From contig DAHUYP010000076.1 of the NCBI GenBank assembly GCA_027315105.1, positions 62,001 to 126,000 on the forward strand: a stretch of DNA of 64,000 bases, written 5' to 3'. This stretch comes from Gammaproteobacteria bacterium (lineage in GTDB: Bacteria; Pseudomonadota; Gammaproteobacteria; Steroidobacterales; Steroidobacteraceae). This document shows, one piece after another, positions 1 to 7,435 of this stretch (its first letter is position 1; every line of letters begins with the position of its first letter). A program made the position numbers and the translations under genes. Below the pieces are notes generated by a model. The model saw only the letters and a list, made by a program, of their open reading frames with translations, was not told where the DNA came from and did not search any database.

Positions 1-580
1 CGTAGGACAGGCTCGAGACGGCCACCAGCGCGAGCCAGATCTTGAACGGTGAGATCGGCGTCCAGGCGACGACCGGATGGTCGGGTACCAGCGGCAGCAC
101 GATGCCTGCCAGGATCAGGAATTTCCCGAGCGTGAACACCTCGTCGGGCGCGACCTGCAGTACCAGGCGATGCAGCGCTTCGCGGCTCTCGAGCAGCAGC
201 ACCGCGGCGACTGCCGCGGCGACCACGAGCCATGGCGCGAGCGTGAGTGCCGCCGGTCCGAAGGTGTAGGCGAGCAGGTTCGCGGTCGGAATCATGAGAC
301 TGGGCCGCTCGCCATGGTTTCCCGCGGCGGCGCGGATGTGCGCATACATCCAGGCGGCCACCCCGGCCAGTCCGACGACGAACGGCAGCTTCGAGCGCGT
401 GTCGAGCAGGAACAGGATCGCGCCGAGCACGGCCAGCATCGGGAACGTGCGAATGCCGCCGGGACTGGAGCGCTCCTCGCGCTTGTAGACCCCTTCGAAA
501 GCCAGACCCATGAAGACCGCCATGGCGACCGCGAGGCCCAGCCGCCCGGCTCTCTCGATCGCGCCCAGATCATCGGTCAT
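1..580 (-). CDS. MgtC/SapB-DUF4010 family membrane protein (partial, 3' end outside window)
   Basis: The reverse strand reads from an ATG at 578-580 with no stop before the window edge, giving about 193 residues. The start carries an MgtC-like segment (VYKREERSSPGGIRTFPML, with the arginine-rich loop and the GIRT motif), followed by successive hydrophobic segments that fit the two-part MgtC plus DUF4010 architecture of inner-membrane proteins. The role of these proteins is uncertain; MgtC itself is linked to growth at low magnesium and to ATP-synthase control. The gene follows the attH-like gene by 26 bp on the same strand and could be the last gene of that operon. The family assignment rests on motif and membrane pattern only. 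Confidence 0.72.
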   Translation of the reverse strand, partial: MTDDLGAIERAGRLGLAVAMAVFMGLAFEGVYKREERSSPGGIRTFPMLAVLGAILFLLDTRSKLPFVVGLAGVAAWMYAHIRAAAGNHGERPSLMIPTANLLAYTFGPAALTLAPWLVVAAAVAAVLLLESREALHRLVLQVAPDEVFTLGKFLILAGIVLPLVPDHPVVAWTPISPFKIWLALVAVSSLSY

Positions 581-606
581 GTGTGCTCACCCCGCGCTGT
601 GTCGCA

Positions 607-1716
607 TTATCGCAGCGATAACGGATGGTCGTAACCCGTGAGCTCGAGATAGCCGCGGCCCACGCCGCGGGCTCGTTCCTGCACGCGCACGGCGCCCTCC
701 CAGTAGATCGCGCCGCTGCTCTGACGAGCATCGTTTTCCTGATCATCGAGCAGCGGCGACAACTCGAACTCGCGCTCACCGAGCCGCAGGCTCCAGGTCA
801 CGGGGTAGCTCACGGCGGTGCGCGGCGAGCGCCAGCGCCGGCCCGGCGTGAACAGGACCTGCGCCGGACCGAATGTCTGCACGTCTCCCAGCGCGCCGCG
901 CAGCGTGCCGCCTGCCCACAGCGATTGCCCCTGACGGCCGCGAATCCGAAACGCCATGAGCGCGCTGCCGTCATCGAGATTGAGGCCGACCCAGTCCCAG
1001 CCGGCAGCATTGCGATCCAGGTACTCGCTGGACCATTCGTGATCGAGCCAGGCCACGCCGCTGACCGTATCGCTGCGGCCGGCGCGCACGATGCTGCCGC
1101 TCACGCGCAGCTGCGGCTGGCTGTAGTAATAGCTGGCCGAGGCCGTGTCCGGTCCCTTCCGGCTGTAGCCCGCCTGACCATTGAGCATCGGCGGCTGCGT
1201 GCTCGCAAGACTCAGCGACAGCGCAAAATCCGCGGCCGTGACCTGCGCCGAGTAGGCGTCGTCGCTGCGCTCGAGCCGCCAGTCATCGATCCAGACCTTG
1301 GTATCCGTGCTCTGCGCCTCGGCCAACCCGAAACCCGCGCGCCGGATGCGCTGATCCTGCCACAGTCGGCCGCGCTGCGGATCGCTGATGGCGCAATGGG
1401 CGATCAGCAGCTGGTGCGGCGCGAAAGCGCTCGGATTGGAGGCATCGAGCCGGCTGCGGATGCGAAAGAACGTGACCTGGAAGCCGAGCTGCTGCTGCCG
1501 GGCCGTGGTGAGCCAGCCGGTCAGGTACCACCACTCGATGCCGAACTGCGGATGGCTGCCGAAATCGCGCGGAAACTGCAGCGTGTATCCAGGCACGACC
1601 GCCGGCAACGCGCTGTCGCCGGCACGCTGCTCCTGCGCCGCGAAGCCGCCCAGTGCCGGGCACAGCGTGCACAGCGCCAGCGCCAGTCGCGCAGCGGGCG
1701 GCGGCGAGGTCCTCAC
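607..1716 (-). CDS. AttH/CrtC-like secreted lipocalin-fold protein
   Basis: A 369-residue protein with an N-terminal signal peptide (about residues 1-27, ending GGFAAQ). The motif GIEWWYLTGWL near residue 60 and the later LDHEWSSEYL and GWDWVGLNLDDGSALM motifs are typical of the CrtC/AttH family (predicted secreted hydrolases; carotenoid 1,2-hydratase-like, two lipocalin-like domains). The start is GTG, overlapping the permease stop by 4 bp (GTGA), so translation is probably coupled. In att-type operons this protein travels with an ABC exporter and is thought to act on or bind a lipid-like substrate in the periplasm or envelope. The true substrate is unknown. Confidence 0.85.
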   Translation of the reverse strand: MRTSPPPAARLALALCTLCPALGGFAAQEQRAGDSALPAVVPGYTLQFPRDFGSHPQFGIEWWYLTGWLTTARQQQLGFQVTFFRIRSRLDASNPSAFAPHQLLIAHCAISDPQRGRLWQDQRIRRAGFGLAEAQSTDTKVWIDDWRLERSDDAYSAQVTAADFALSLSLASTQPPMLNGQAGYSRKGPDTASASYYYSQPQLRVSGSIVRAGRSDTVSGVAWLDHEWSSEYLDRNAAGWDWVGLNLDDGSALMAFRIRGRQGQSLWAGGTLRGALGDVQTFGPAQVLFTPGRRWRSPRTAVSYPVTWSLRLGEREFELSPLLDDQENDARQSSGAIYWEGAVRVQERARGVGRGYLELTGYDHPLSLR

Positions 1717-4247
1717 CAGTCCTCACGCACGGCTCGAATCGCCTCCTGGCTCATGGCGGCCCGGCCGCTCCAGAGCGCGGTAAACGCCGAGGCCGCGATC
1801 AGCACCGCGCTCAGGGCACCGAGCCGCCGCCACGGCACCGCCAGATCGATGCTCCAGCCGAAGGATTGCCGATTGATGACGTACACCAGGATCAGGCTCA
1901 CGACGGCACCGAGCAGCAGTCCGTAGACGACGGCCAGCGCGCTCATGATGACGCCTTCGCCTGCGAGCATCGCCAGTACCTGCCGTCGAAGCATGCCCAG
2001 ATGTCGCAGCATCCCGAACTGGGCGCGCCGCGCCAGCGCGGTCGAGCTCGCGGCCACGGCGACGCCGACCAGGCCGATCACGACCGCGATGGCCTCGAGC
2101 GCGTAGGTGAGCGCGAAGGCGCGGTCGAACAGCATCAAGGAGCGCTCGCGCAGCTGCGGACTTGCAATGATATCGAGTGAATCGCCGAGCCCGAGCGAGG
2201 CGCGGATGGCGGATTCGAGCGCGCCGAGGCCGGCCTGCGGGCGCCGCCAGAACGAGGCCTCGCTGGCGCTGCGATCGCCGGTGGCCGCGACGTAGGCCGA
2301 GCGTGCAATCACGACCGCGCCGCCGGGATGTACGTAGTCGCGCCAGACACCGGCGACGTAGAACGGGCGCAGCGCGCCGCCGAGCGGAATGACCAGTGTC
2401 GCGCCGCTGCGATATCCATACAGGTCCTGCAGCGCTTCGGAGACGAAGGCCGGCTGCGCGCCGCTCGGTACCGAGGCGCGCGCGTCGCTCACCAGCGGCA
2501 GAGTGTCGGCGGCGCCGGCGTTCGCGACGTCGCGCGCGATCAGCGCCACCGGCGGGCGATCGGGCCGCAAGCGCAGCTGCGTGACGCGACGGAAATCCGC
2601 GCGCGCCACGCCAGGCAGGGCGGCGAGGCGCCGCTGTTGATCGGCCGTGAAAGCACCGGTGTCGCTGCCGGTGCTGATGCGCAACTCGATGTCCGCCGGC
2701 AGCAATCTGATCAGCCAGCGATCGAAGGATTGGCGAAACGAATGCACCATGATCGCCATCGCTACCATCAGGCTGAAGCTGACGATGATCGACGCCAGAC
2801 CCACCGTGGCGACGCCGGTGCCGCCTTGCAGTTGTGCCACGGCGGTGTCGAGCTCGACGCTGCCGGTGCGCGGCAAGGCGCCGATCACGCTGCGCAGCAG
2901 CGCCGGTACCAGCAGGATCGAGCCCGCCAGCAGCGCGGCGATTGCCAGATAGCCGGCCAGCGGTACGCCGCCGAGCGGTGGCAACCAAGCCAGCATGGCT
3001 GCGGTCGCGAGCAGCGCCAGCGCCGGCCGGCCGGCCGGCAGCTGGCTCATGACCGGTTCGGCATCGGCGGATTTGAGGGCGAGCGCGGGCGCCCGCCGCG
3101 CGGCCTCCAGCGCCGGCAGCCATGCTCCCAATGCGGCGATGCCGGTGCCCAGCAGCAGCGAGACGATGATCGGTCCGGGCCGCAGCACGAGCGCGGCGCC
3201 CATCCCGGCGAGCTGACGATTGCCCAGGTCGGTCCCGAGATAGTGCAGCACCAGCGAGGCCGACAGGGCGCCGAGCAGAACCCCCAGCATCGAGCCCGCG
3301 GCGCCCATGGCGAGGCCTTCGCCGAGCAGCGCATGACGCAATTCGCGCCGCGTGACGCCGAGCGAGCGCAGCAGGCCGAGCGCGGTGCGCCGCCGCAGCA
3401 CCGACAGCGACTGCGTAGAGAAGACCAGAAAGGCCCCGGTCAGCAACGCCACCAGCGCCAGCATGTTGATGTTGACGCGATAGGCGCGCGTGGCGTTGGC
3501 CGCGCGGCCGCGCTCCATGGCGGGGGTCAGGGCGACCACGCCCGCCGGTAACGAGCGCGCCAGCTCGGTGCGCAACGCTTGCGCGTCGGTCCCCGGCCGC
3601 AGGCGCAGATCGATCCGATTCAGCCGACCCAGTCGCCCCAGCGTCCATTGCGCCGCCGCGATATCCATCAGGCCGAGCGCCTCCGGATAGGCATCGCCCG
3701 ACAGGGTATCGATGACCCGCAGCGTCGCGAGATCGCCGCCGACCACGATCGGCAGCAGATCGCCGCGCCGCAGTTGCAGTTGCTCGGCCGCCGTGCGGCT
3801 GAGGATGATGGCATCGTGCGCGAACAGCGCGCGGGCGTCGTTGCCGATCTGCGCCATCAGTGCCGGCTGCAGCGCGGCGGCCCGAAACGGATCCAGGCCG
3901 ACGACCTTGAGCGACGCATGACGGGCGGGCAGCGCGACTTCGAGCTCCAGCATCGGGCTTGCGGCGCTCACGCCCGCGAGTCGCGCCAACGCGGGGAACA
4001 GGGTCTCATCGAAACCGTCGGCGGAGCCGCGCACGATGATGTCGCTGTCGCCCACGAGGCGCCGCGCGGCCAGATCGAACTCACTGAGCGCCGCGCCGTT
4101 GACCAGGTAGACCGAGGTGCCGAGGGCGACCCCAAGGGCGATGGCGAACACCGTGGCGAGCACCCGCAGCGGCTGCTCGCGCAGCTGCGCGCGCGTCAGG
4201 GTGCGCCAGGCAGCCCATGCGCCGCGCGCGCCGCCGGGCGCGCTCAT
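1713..4247 (-). CDS. FtsX/MacB-type ABC transporter permease (AttFG-like)
   Basis: An 844-residue integral membrane protein. The start is the ATG at 4245-4247 (MSAPGGARGAW), which overlaps the ATPase stop as ATGA; the same frame stays open further upstream but there it lies inside the ATPase gene. The layout is one N-terminal transmembrane helix (VFAIALGVALGTSVYLVNGAAL), a large periplasmic domain, three helices, a second periplasmic domain and three C-terminal helices, i.e. two FtsX-type permease halves as in LolC/E-like exporters with duplicated domains. With the ATPase and the AttH-like protein it forms a three-gene exporter, probably for a lipid or lipoprotein-like cargo; the substrate cannot be read from sequence. 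Confidence 0.88.
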   Translation of the reverse strand: MSAPGGARGAWAAWRTLTRAQLREQPLRVLATVFAIALGVALGTSVYLVNGAALSEFDLAARRLVGDSDIIVRGSADGFDETLFPALARLAGVSAASPMLELEVALPARHASLKVVGLDPFRAAALQPALMAQIGNDARALFAHDAIILSRTAAEQLQLRRGDLLPIVVGGDLATLRVIDTLSGDAYPEALGLMDIAAAQWTLGRLGRLNRIDLRLRPGTDAQALRTELARSLPAGVVALTPAMERGRAANATRAYRVNINMLALVALLTGAFLVFSTQSLSVLRRRTALGLLRSLGVTRRELRHALLGEGLAMGAAGSMLGVLLGALSASLVLHYLGTDLGNRQLAGMGAALVLRPGPIIVSLLLGTGIAALGAWLPALEAARRAPALALKSADAEPVMSQLPAGRPALALLATAAMLAWLPPLGGVPLAGYLAIAALLAGSILLVPALLRSVIGALPRTGSVELDTAVAQLQGGTGVATVGLASIIVSFSLMVAMAIMVHSFRQSFDRWLIRLLPADIELRISTGSDTGAFTADQQRRLAALPGVARADFRRVTQLRLRPDRPPVALIARDVANAGAADTLPLVSDARASVPSGAQPAFVSEALQDLYGYRSGATLVIPLGGALRPFYVAGVWRDYVHPGGAVVIARSAYVAATGDRSASEASFWRRPQAGLGALESAIRASLGLGDSLDIIASPQLRERSLMLFDRAFALTYALEAIAVVIGLVGVAVAASSTALARRAQFGMLRHLGMLRRQVLAMLAGEGVIMSALAVVYGLLLGAVVSLILVYVINRQSFGWSIDLAVPWRRLGALSAVLIAASAFTALWSGRAAMSQEAIRAVREDW

Positions 4248-4942
4248 GTGTCCGACTGCGCCGCGAGCGCATGCAGCCGGCCGGCTTCCAGACGCAGGAT
4301 GCGATCGGCGCTGCGCGCCGCCGTCCGGGAATGCGTGATCAGAATCGCAGCGGCCGCGTTGGCGCGCAACTGCTCGCGCAGCAATGCCAGGATCCGTTCG
4401 GCCGTGCCGGCATCGAGATTGCCGGTCGGCTCGTCCGCCAGCACCAGCTGCGGCCGATGCACCAGCGCGCGTGCGATCGCGATGCGCTGCAGCTCCCCGC
4501 CGGACAGTTCGCGCGGGTAGCGTGTCGCCAGCGCGCCCAGGCCGCTCGCCTCGAGCAGCTGCCGGGCCCGCAATTCTCGCCGCGCGGCGCGCACGCCGAG
4601 CAGATCGAGCGGCAACGCGACGTTCTGCAGCACCGTCAGATAGGGCAGCACGTGGAATGCCTGGAACACGAATCCCACGCTCGCGCGCCGCCAGCGCGTG
4701 ACCGCATCGTCGTCCAGCGCGGTCAGTACCGTGCCCGCGCACAGCACGCGACCGCTGTCGGGTCGATCCAGGCCCGCGATGATGTTCAGCAGGGTGGACT
4801 TGCCCGAGCCCGATTCGCCCATGATGGCGACGTATTCGCCCGCGCGCAGCTCCAATCGCAGCTGATCGAGCACCGGCGCGCCGCCGGGCCGATAGCGCTT
4901 GCTCAGGTCCTCGAGCGCGAGCAGAGGAGGGGATGGCAACAC
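4244..4942 (-). CDS. ABC transporter ATP-binding protein (LolD/AttE-like)
   Basis: A 232-residue ABC ATPase with all key motifs: Walker A GESGSGKST, Q-loop in FVFQAFHVLPYLTV, signature LSGGELQR, Walker B LVLADEP followed by TGNLD, and the H-loop ITHS. The TGNLD extension and overall length place it with LolD/MacB-type ATPases that drive FtsX-fold permeases. It is the first gene of the minus-strand operon and overlaps the permease start by 4 bp. The region 4943-5092 upstream is a divergent intergenic space shared with the DUF4279 gene. Confidence 0.9.
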   Translation of the reverse strand: MLPSPPLLALEDLSKRYRPGGAPVLDQLRLELRAGEYVAIMGESGSGKSTLLNIIAGLDRPDSGRVLCAGTVLTALDDDAVTRWRRASVGFVFQAFHVLPYLTVLQNVALPLDLLGVRAARRELRARQLLEASGLGALATRYPRELSGGELQRIAIARALVHRPQLVLADEPTGNLDAGTAERILALLREQLRANAAAAILITHSRTAARSADRILRLEAGRLHALAAQSDT

Positions 4943-5092
4943 GACTCTAAGCTAGGCGAGCCTACCGCGGCGCGCAAGGCAGTGTCGCGCCCGGGCGTGC
5001 GGCGGAGGCGGGCCATGCCGCTTGCCGCTCAGGTGCGATCGTGCTGTGATGAGCGCCCGGGAAATCGGGCAACGTTCCGGGTAGGACCTCAA

Positions 5093-5602
5093 ATGGAAGC
5101 GAGACGACTCTCACCGCAGCCGCGAGCGGCGGCATTCGCAATCCTGCTGCGCATCCGGCACCCCGATCTGGATCCGGCCGTCATCTCGCGCGAGCTGCGG
5201 GTACCCGCCGATCATTCCTTCAAGGCCGGCGAGGCGCGCGAGTCCGTCGCCGGCCTGGCCAATCGCTCGGTGCACGCCGAGAGCTGCTGGCTCGGCACCT
5301 TGCACCCGGCCGAGTGGACGGCCGCGGCGCCGGCGGCCGAGGACACGGCCGGCCGGGATCCGCGCGCCCAGCGCGTGCACGACGCGATCGCGAGTGATCC
5401 GGGCTCGGCGTTGGCGATGTGCGCCATGCACCTGCGGTGGCATGCGGCGTTCCTGCATCGGGTCACCGCCGGCGGCGGACAGATCGATTTGCGCATCGCC
5501 CTGGATCCGGCCGTGATCAGCGGCTTCACGCTCGCGCCACAATATATTCGCGTGTTGAGCGAACTCGGGATCGCGGTGGAGCTGGAGTTCGGCGACCGCT
5601 GA
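5093..5602 (+). CDS. DUF4279-type hypothetical protein
   Basis: A 169-residue soluble protein. The N-terminal portion (FAILLRIRHPDLDPAVISREL, then a D-H-S-F-K-A-G-E stretch) resembles DUF4279, a small alpha-beta domain of unknown function often found in immunity-like contexts. The ATG at 5093 begins the region with protein-like composition. The frame stays open upstream, but that part is the shadow of the ATPase gene on the other strand. No catalytic residues can be proposed. It is transcribed divergently from the att-like operon and lies 36 bp before the Mpo1-like gene. Confidence 0.7.
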   Translation: MEARRLSPQPRAAAFAILLRIRHPDLDPAVISRELRVPADHSFKAGEARESVAGLANRSVHAESCWLGTLHPAEWTAAAPAAEDTAGRDPRAQRVHDAIASDPGSALAMCAMHLRWHAAFLHRVTAGGGQIDLRIALDPAVISGFTLAPQYIRVLSELGIAVELEFGDR

Positions 5603-5638
5603 ACGCCGAACGCGCGCACCGGGGGTAGGGGCCGCCTG

Positions 5639-6142
5639 ATGAGCCTGGCAGGGATTCTGGCCGCCTACGGCGGCTACCACCGCGATCCGCGCAATCGGCG
5701 CACGCATTACGTCGGCGTGCCGGCGATCGTCTATGCCCTGCTGGTCCCAGCGGCGCTGTGCGTGCCCTCGATCTTCGGCGCGGCGGTGGGCCTGCACTGG
5801 ATCCTGGTCGCCGCGCTGGCGCTGTTCTACCTGAGCCTCGATCGGCGGCTCGGGCTGGCGCTGGCCGCGGCGCTGGCGCTGCTCGCGTGGGCGGCGCAGG
5901 CGACGGCCGGAGCGGGCACCGGACGCGCGCTGAGCGTGGCGGGCGTGGTGTTCGTGCTGGGATGGGCGTTACAGTTGCTCGGCCACCATCTGGAAGGCAA
6001 TCGGCCGGCGCTGCTCGACAATGTCCTGCAAATATTCATCGCGCCGATCTATCTGATCGCCGAGCTCGCCTTCGCGCTCGGGCTGCGGGCGGAATTGCGG
6101 ATCGAGATCGAAACACGGCTCGCCAGCGCATCCAGGCACTGA
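5639..6142 (+). CDS. Mpo1-like (DUF962) membrane protein
   Basis: A 167-residue protein with about four transmembrane segments. It carries the DUF962/Mpo1 signatures: the N-terminal YGGYHRDPRNRRTHYVGVPAI and the later LLGHHLEGNRPALLDN, which hold the conserved histidines. In yeast Mpo1 these coordinate Fe(II) in a dioxygenase that shortens 2-hydroxy fatty acids by alpha-oxidation. Bacterial relatives are usually annotated only as DUF962, so a fatty-acid role here is inference from the family. Confidence 0.85.
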   Translation: MSLAGILAAYGGYHRDPRNRRTHYVGVPAIVYALLVPAALCVPSIFGAAVGLHWILVAALALFYLSLDRRLGLALAAALALLAWAAQATAGAGTGRALSVAGVVFVLGWALQLLGHHLEGNRPALLDNVLQIFIAPIYLIAELAFALGLRAELRIEIETRLASASRH

Positions 6143-6206
6143 AGGCGCGTGCCAGCCGGCCGAGCGCACGGGCAAGCCGTGCGGCGCGCGCCGCGCGCAG
6201 CGGCGG

Positions 6207-6261
6207 ATCGAGAAAATATCGAGACAATATCGAGAAAATCCCGAGAGCATATCCGGCGAAT
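6207..6261. repeat. Array of 11-bp tandem units upstream of a methyltransferase
   Basis: Head-to-tail 11-bp units: ATCGAGAAAAT (6207-6217), ATCGAGACAAT (6218-6228), ATCGAGAAAAT (6229-6239), then degenerate CCCGAGAGCAT (6240-6250) and ATCCGGCGAAT (6251-6261). The array is AT-rich in a GC-rich setting and ends about 20 bp before the methyltransferase start. The period is close to one helical turn, so A-tracts would recur on one face of the helix. A 6-bp inverted repeat (ATATCC at 6249-6254, GGATAT at 6264-6269) overlaps its end. Function unknown; a bent-DNA or protein-binding control region is inferred. Confidence 0.6.
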
Positions 6262-6280
6262 GTGGATATATTTGCGCCGC

Positions 6281-6913
6281 ATGAATCGCCAGCCGCTCGA
6301 TCTGGAAGCCGTCTCCGCTCTGACCTTGGAACACTACAACCAGCGCGCCGACGAATTTCGCTCCGGCACGCGCGATCATGACGTGAGCCAGAACATCCAT
6401 GCGCTGCTGAGCCACATCGAGGCCGAGCCGCCGTACACGATTCTGGATCTTGGTTGCGGACCCGGCCGCGATCTGAAGACATTTACCGCGCTCGGGCACA
6501 TCGCCGTCGGTCTGGAGGGTGCGGCGCGCTTCGTGGCGATGGCACGTGCCGAGACCGCCTGCGAGATATGGCAACAGGATTTCCTCAAGCTGGACCTGCC
6601 GGCGGCGCATTTCGACGGCATATTTGCGAATGCGTCGCTGTTTCACGTGCCGGTGCAAGAGCTGCCGCGCGTCTTGCGCCAATTGCGGGCGACGCTCAAG
6701 CGCGGCGGTGTGCTGTTCAGCTCCAACCCGCGCGGTGCGAATGAAGATGGCTGGAAGCGCGGCCGCTACGGCGTTTATCACGACTTGCGAGCCTGGCGCC
6801 GCCACCTGACGGATGCCGGATTCATGGAGCTGGAGCATTACTATCGACCCAGCGGACTGCCGCGCGAGCAGCAGCCTTGGCTCGCGAGCACGTGGCGCAA
6901 GGGTGCGGATTGA
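6281..6913 (+). CDS. Class I SAM-dependent methyltransferase
   Basis: A 210-residue protein with the class I methyltransferase core: motif I TILDLGCGPGRDLKTF, an acidic residue in the following strand (VGLEGAARF), and the motif IV-like region FDGIFANASLFHVP. The C-terminal half ends in WLASTWRK, as in small tellurite-resistance/UbiE-like methyltransferases. Substrate unknown. The start at 6281 (MNRQPLDLEAV) is chosen because the conserved sequence begins shortly after; an in-frame ATG at 6260 would add seven residues. The gene sits behind the 11-bp repeat array. Confidence 0.85.
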   Translation: MNRQPLDLEAVSALTLEHYNQRADEFRSGTRDHDVSQNIHALLSHIEAEPPYTILDLGCGPGRDLKTFTALGHIAVGLEGAARFVAMARAETACEIWQQDFLKLDLPAAHFDGIFANASLFHVPVQELPRVLRQLRATLKRGGVLFSSNPRGANEDGWKRGRYGVYHDLRAWRRHLTDAGFMELEHYYRPSGLPREQQPWLASTWRKGAD

Positions 6914-6994
6914 AGCCTGGCGCCCGCGCATTGCATCGCCGCCCAATGCTTCACCCCGGTCGTCCCCGCACGGATTCATTGCATGGAGGCTGTC

Positions 6995-7435
6995 ATGAGC
7001 TACGACCCGCTCAACGTGTTCGCCCGCATACTGCGCCATGAGCTGCCGTGCGAGCGGATCTATGAGGACGAGCACACGCTCGCATTCATGGATCTGATGC
7101 CGCAATCCGACGGTCATGCGCTGGTGATCTCGCGCGAAGCGGCCGAGACGCTGCTCGAGCTGTCGGCCGACGGTGCGGCGGCCTGCATTCGAGCCACTCA
7201 GCGGGTGGCGGCGGCGGTGCAATCCGCATTCGCGGTGCCGGGAATCCTGATCGTGCAGGCCAACGGCGCCGCCGCCGGCCAGACCGTGCCGCACGTGCAT
7301 TTCCACGTCATACCGAGGCGCGCCGGAGAGCAGCTGCGCCCGCATGCGGCCGTCAAGGCCGATCCGGCGCAACTGCGTGCGAATGCGCAGCGGATTCGTC
7401 ATTGCCTGGCGGATTCCGCCGGTGCCGCGCGATGA
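6995..7435 (+). CDS. HIT family hydrolase
   Basis: A 146-residue histidine-triad protein. The catalytic motif HVHFHVIPR lies near residue 105, preceded by the conserved NGAAAGQTVPH. HIT proteins hydrolyse nucleotide phosphoramidates and related dinucleotides. The ATG at 6995 is preferred over the one at 6983 because a GGAGG Shine-Dalgarno sequence (6985-6989) lies just ahead of it. The stop overlaps the start of the TonB receptor (ATGA), suggesting coupling, although the two functions are not obviously related. Confidence 0.9.
   Translation: MSYDPLNVFARILRHELPCERIYEDEHTLAFMDLMPQSDGHALVISREAAETLLELSADGAAACIRATQRVAAAVQSAFAVPGILIVQANGAAAGQTVPHVHFHVIPRRAGEQLRPHAAVKADPAQLRANAQRIRHCLADSAGAAR

Noticed and set aside
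625-1926. Long open frame on the plus strand opposite the attH-like and permease genes
   Set aside because: Arg/Ala/Gln-rich composition without recognisable motifs; it mirrors the GC-rich codon pattern of the real minus-strand genes.
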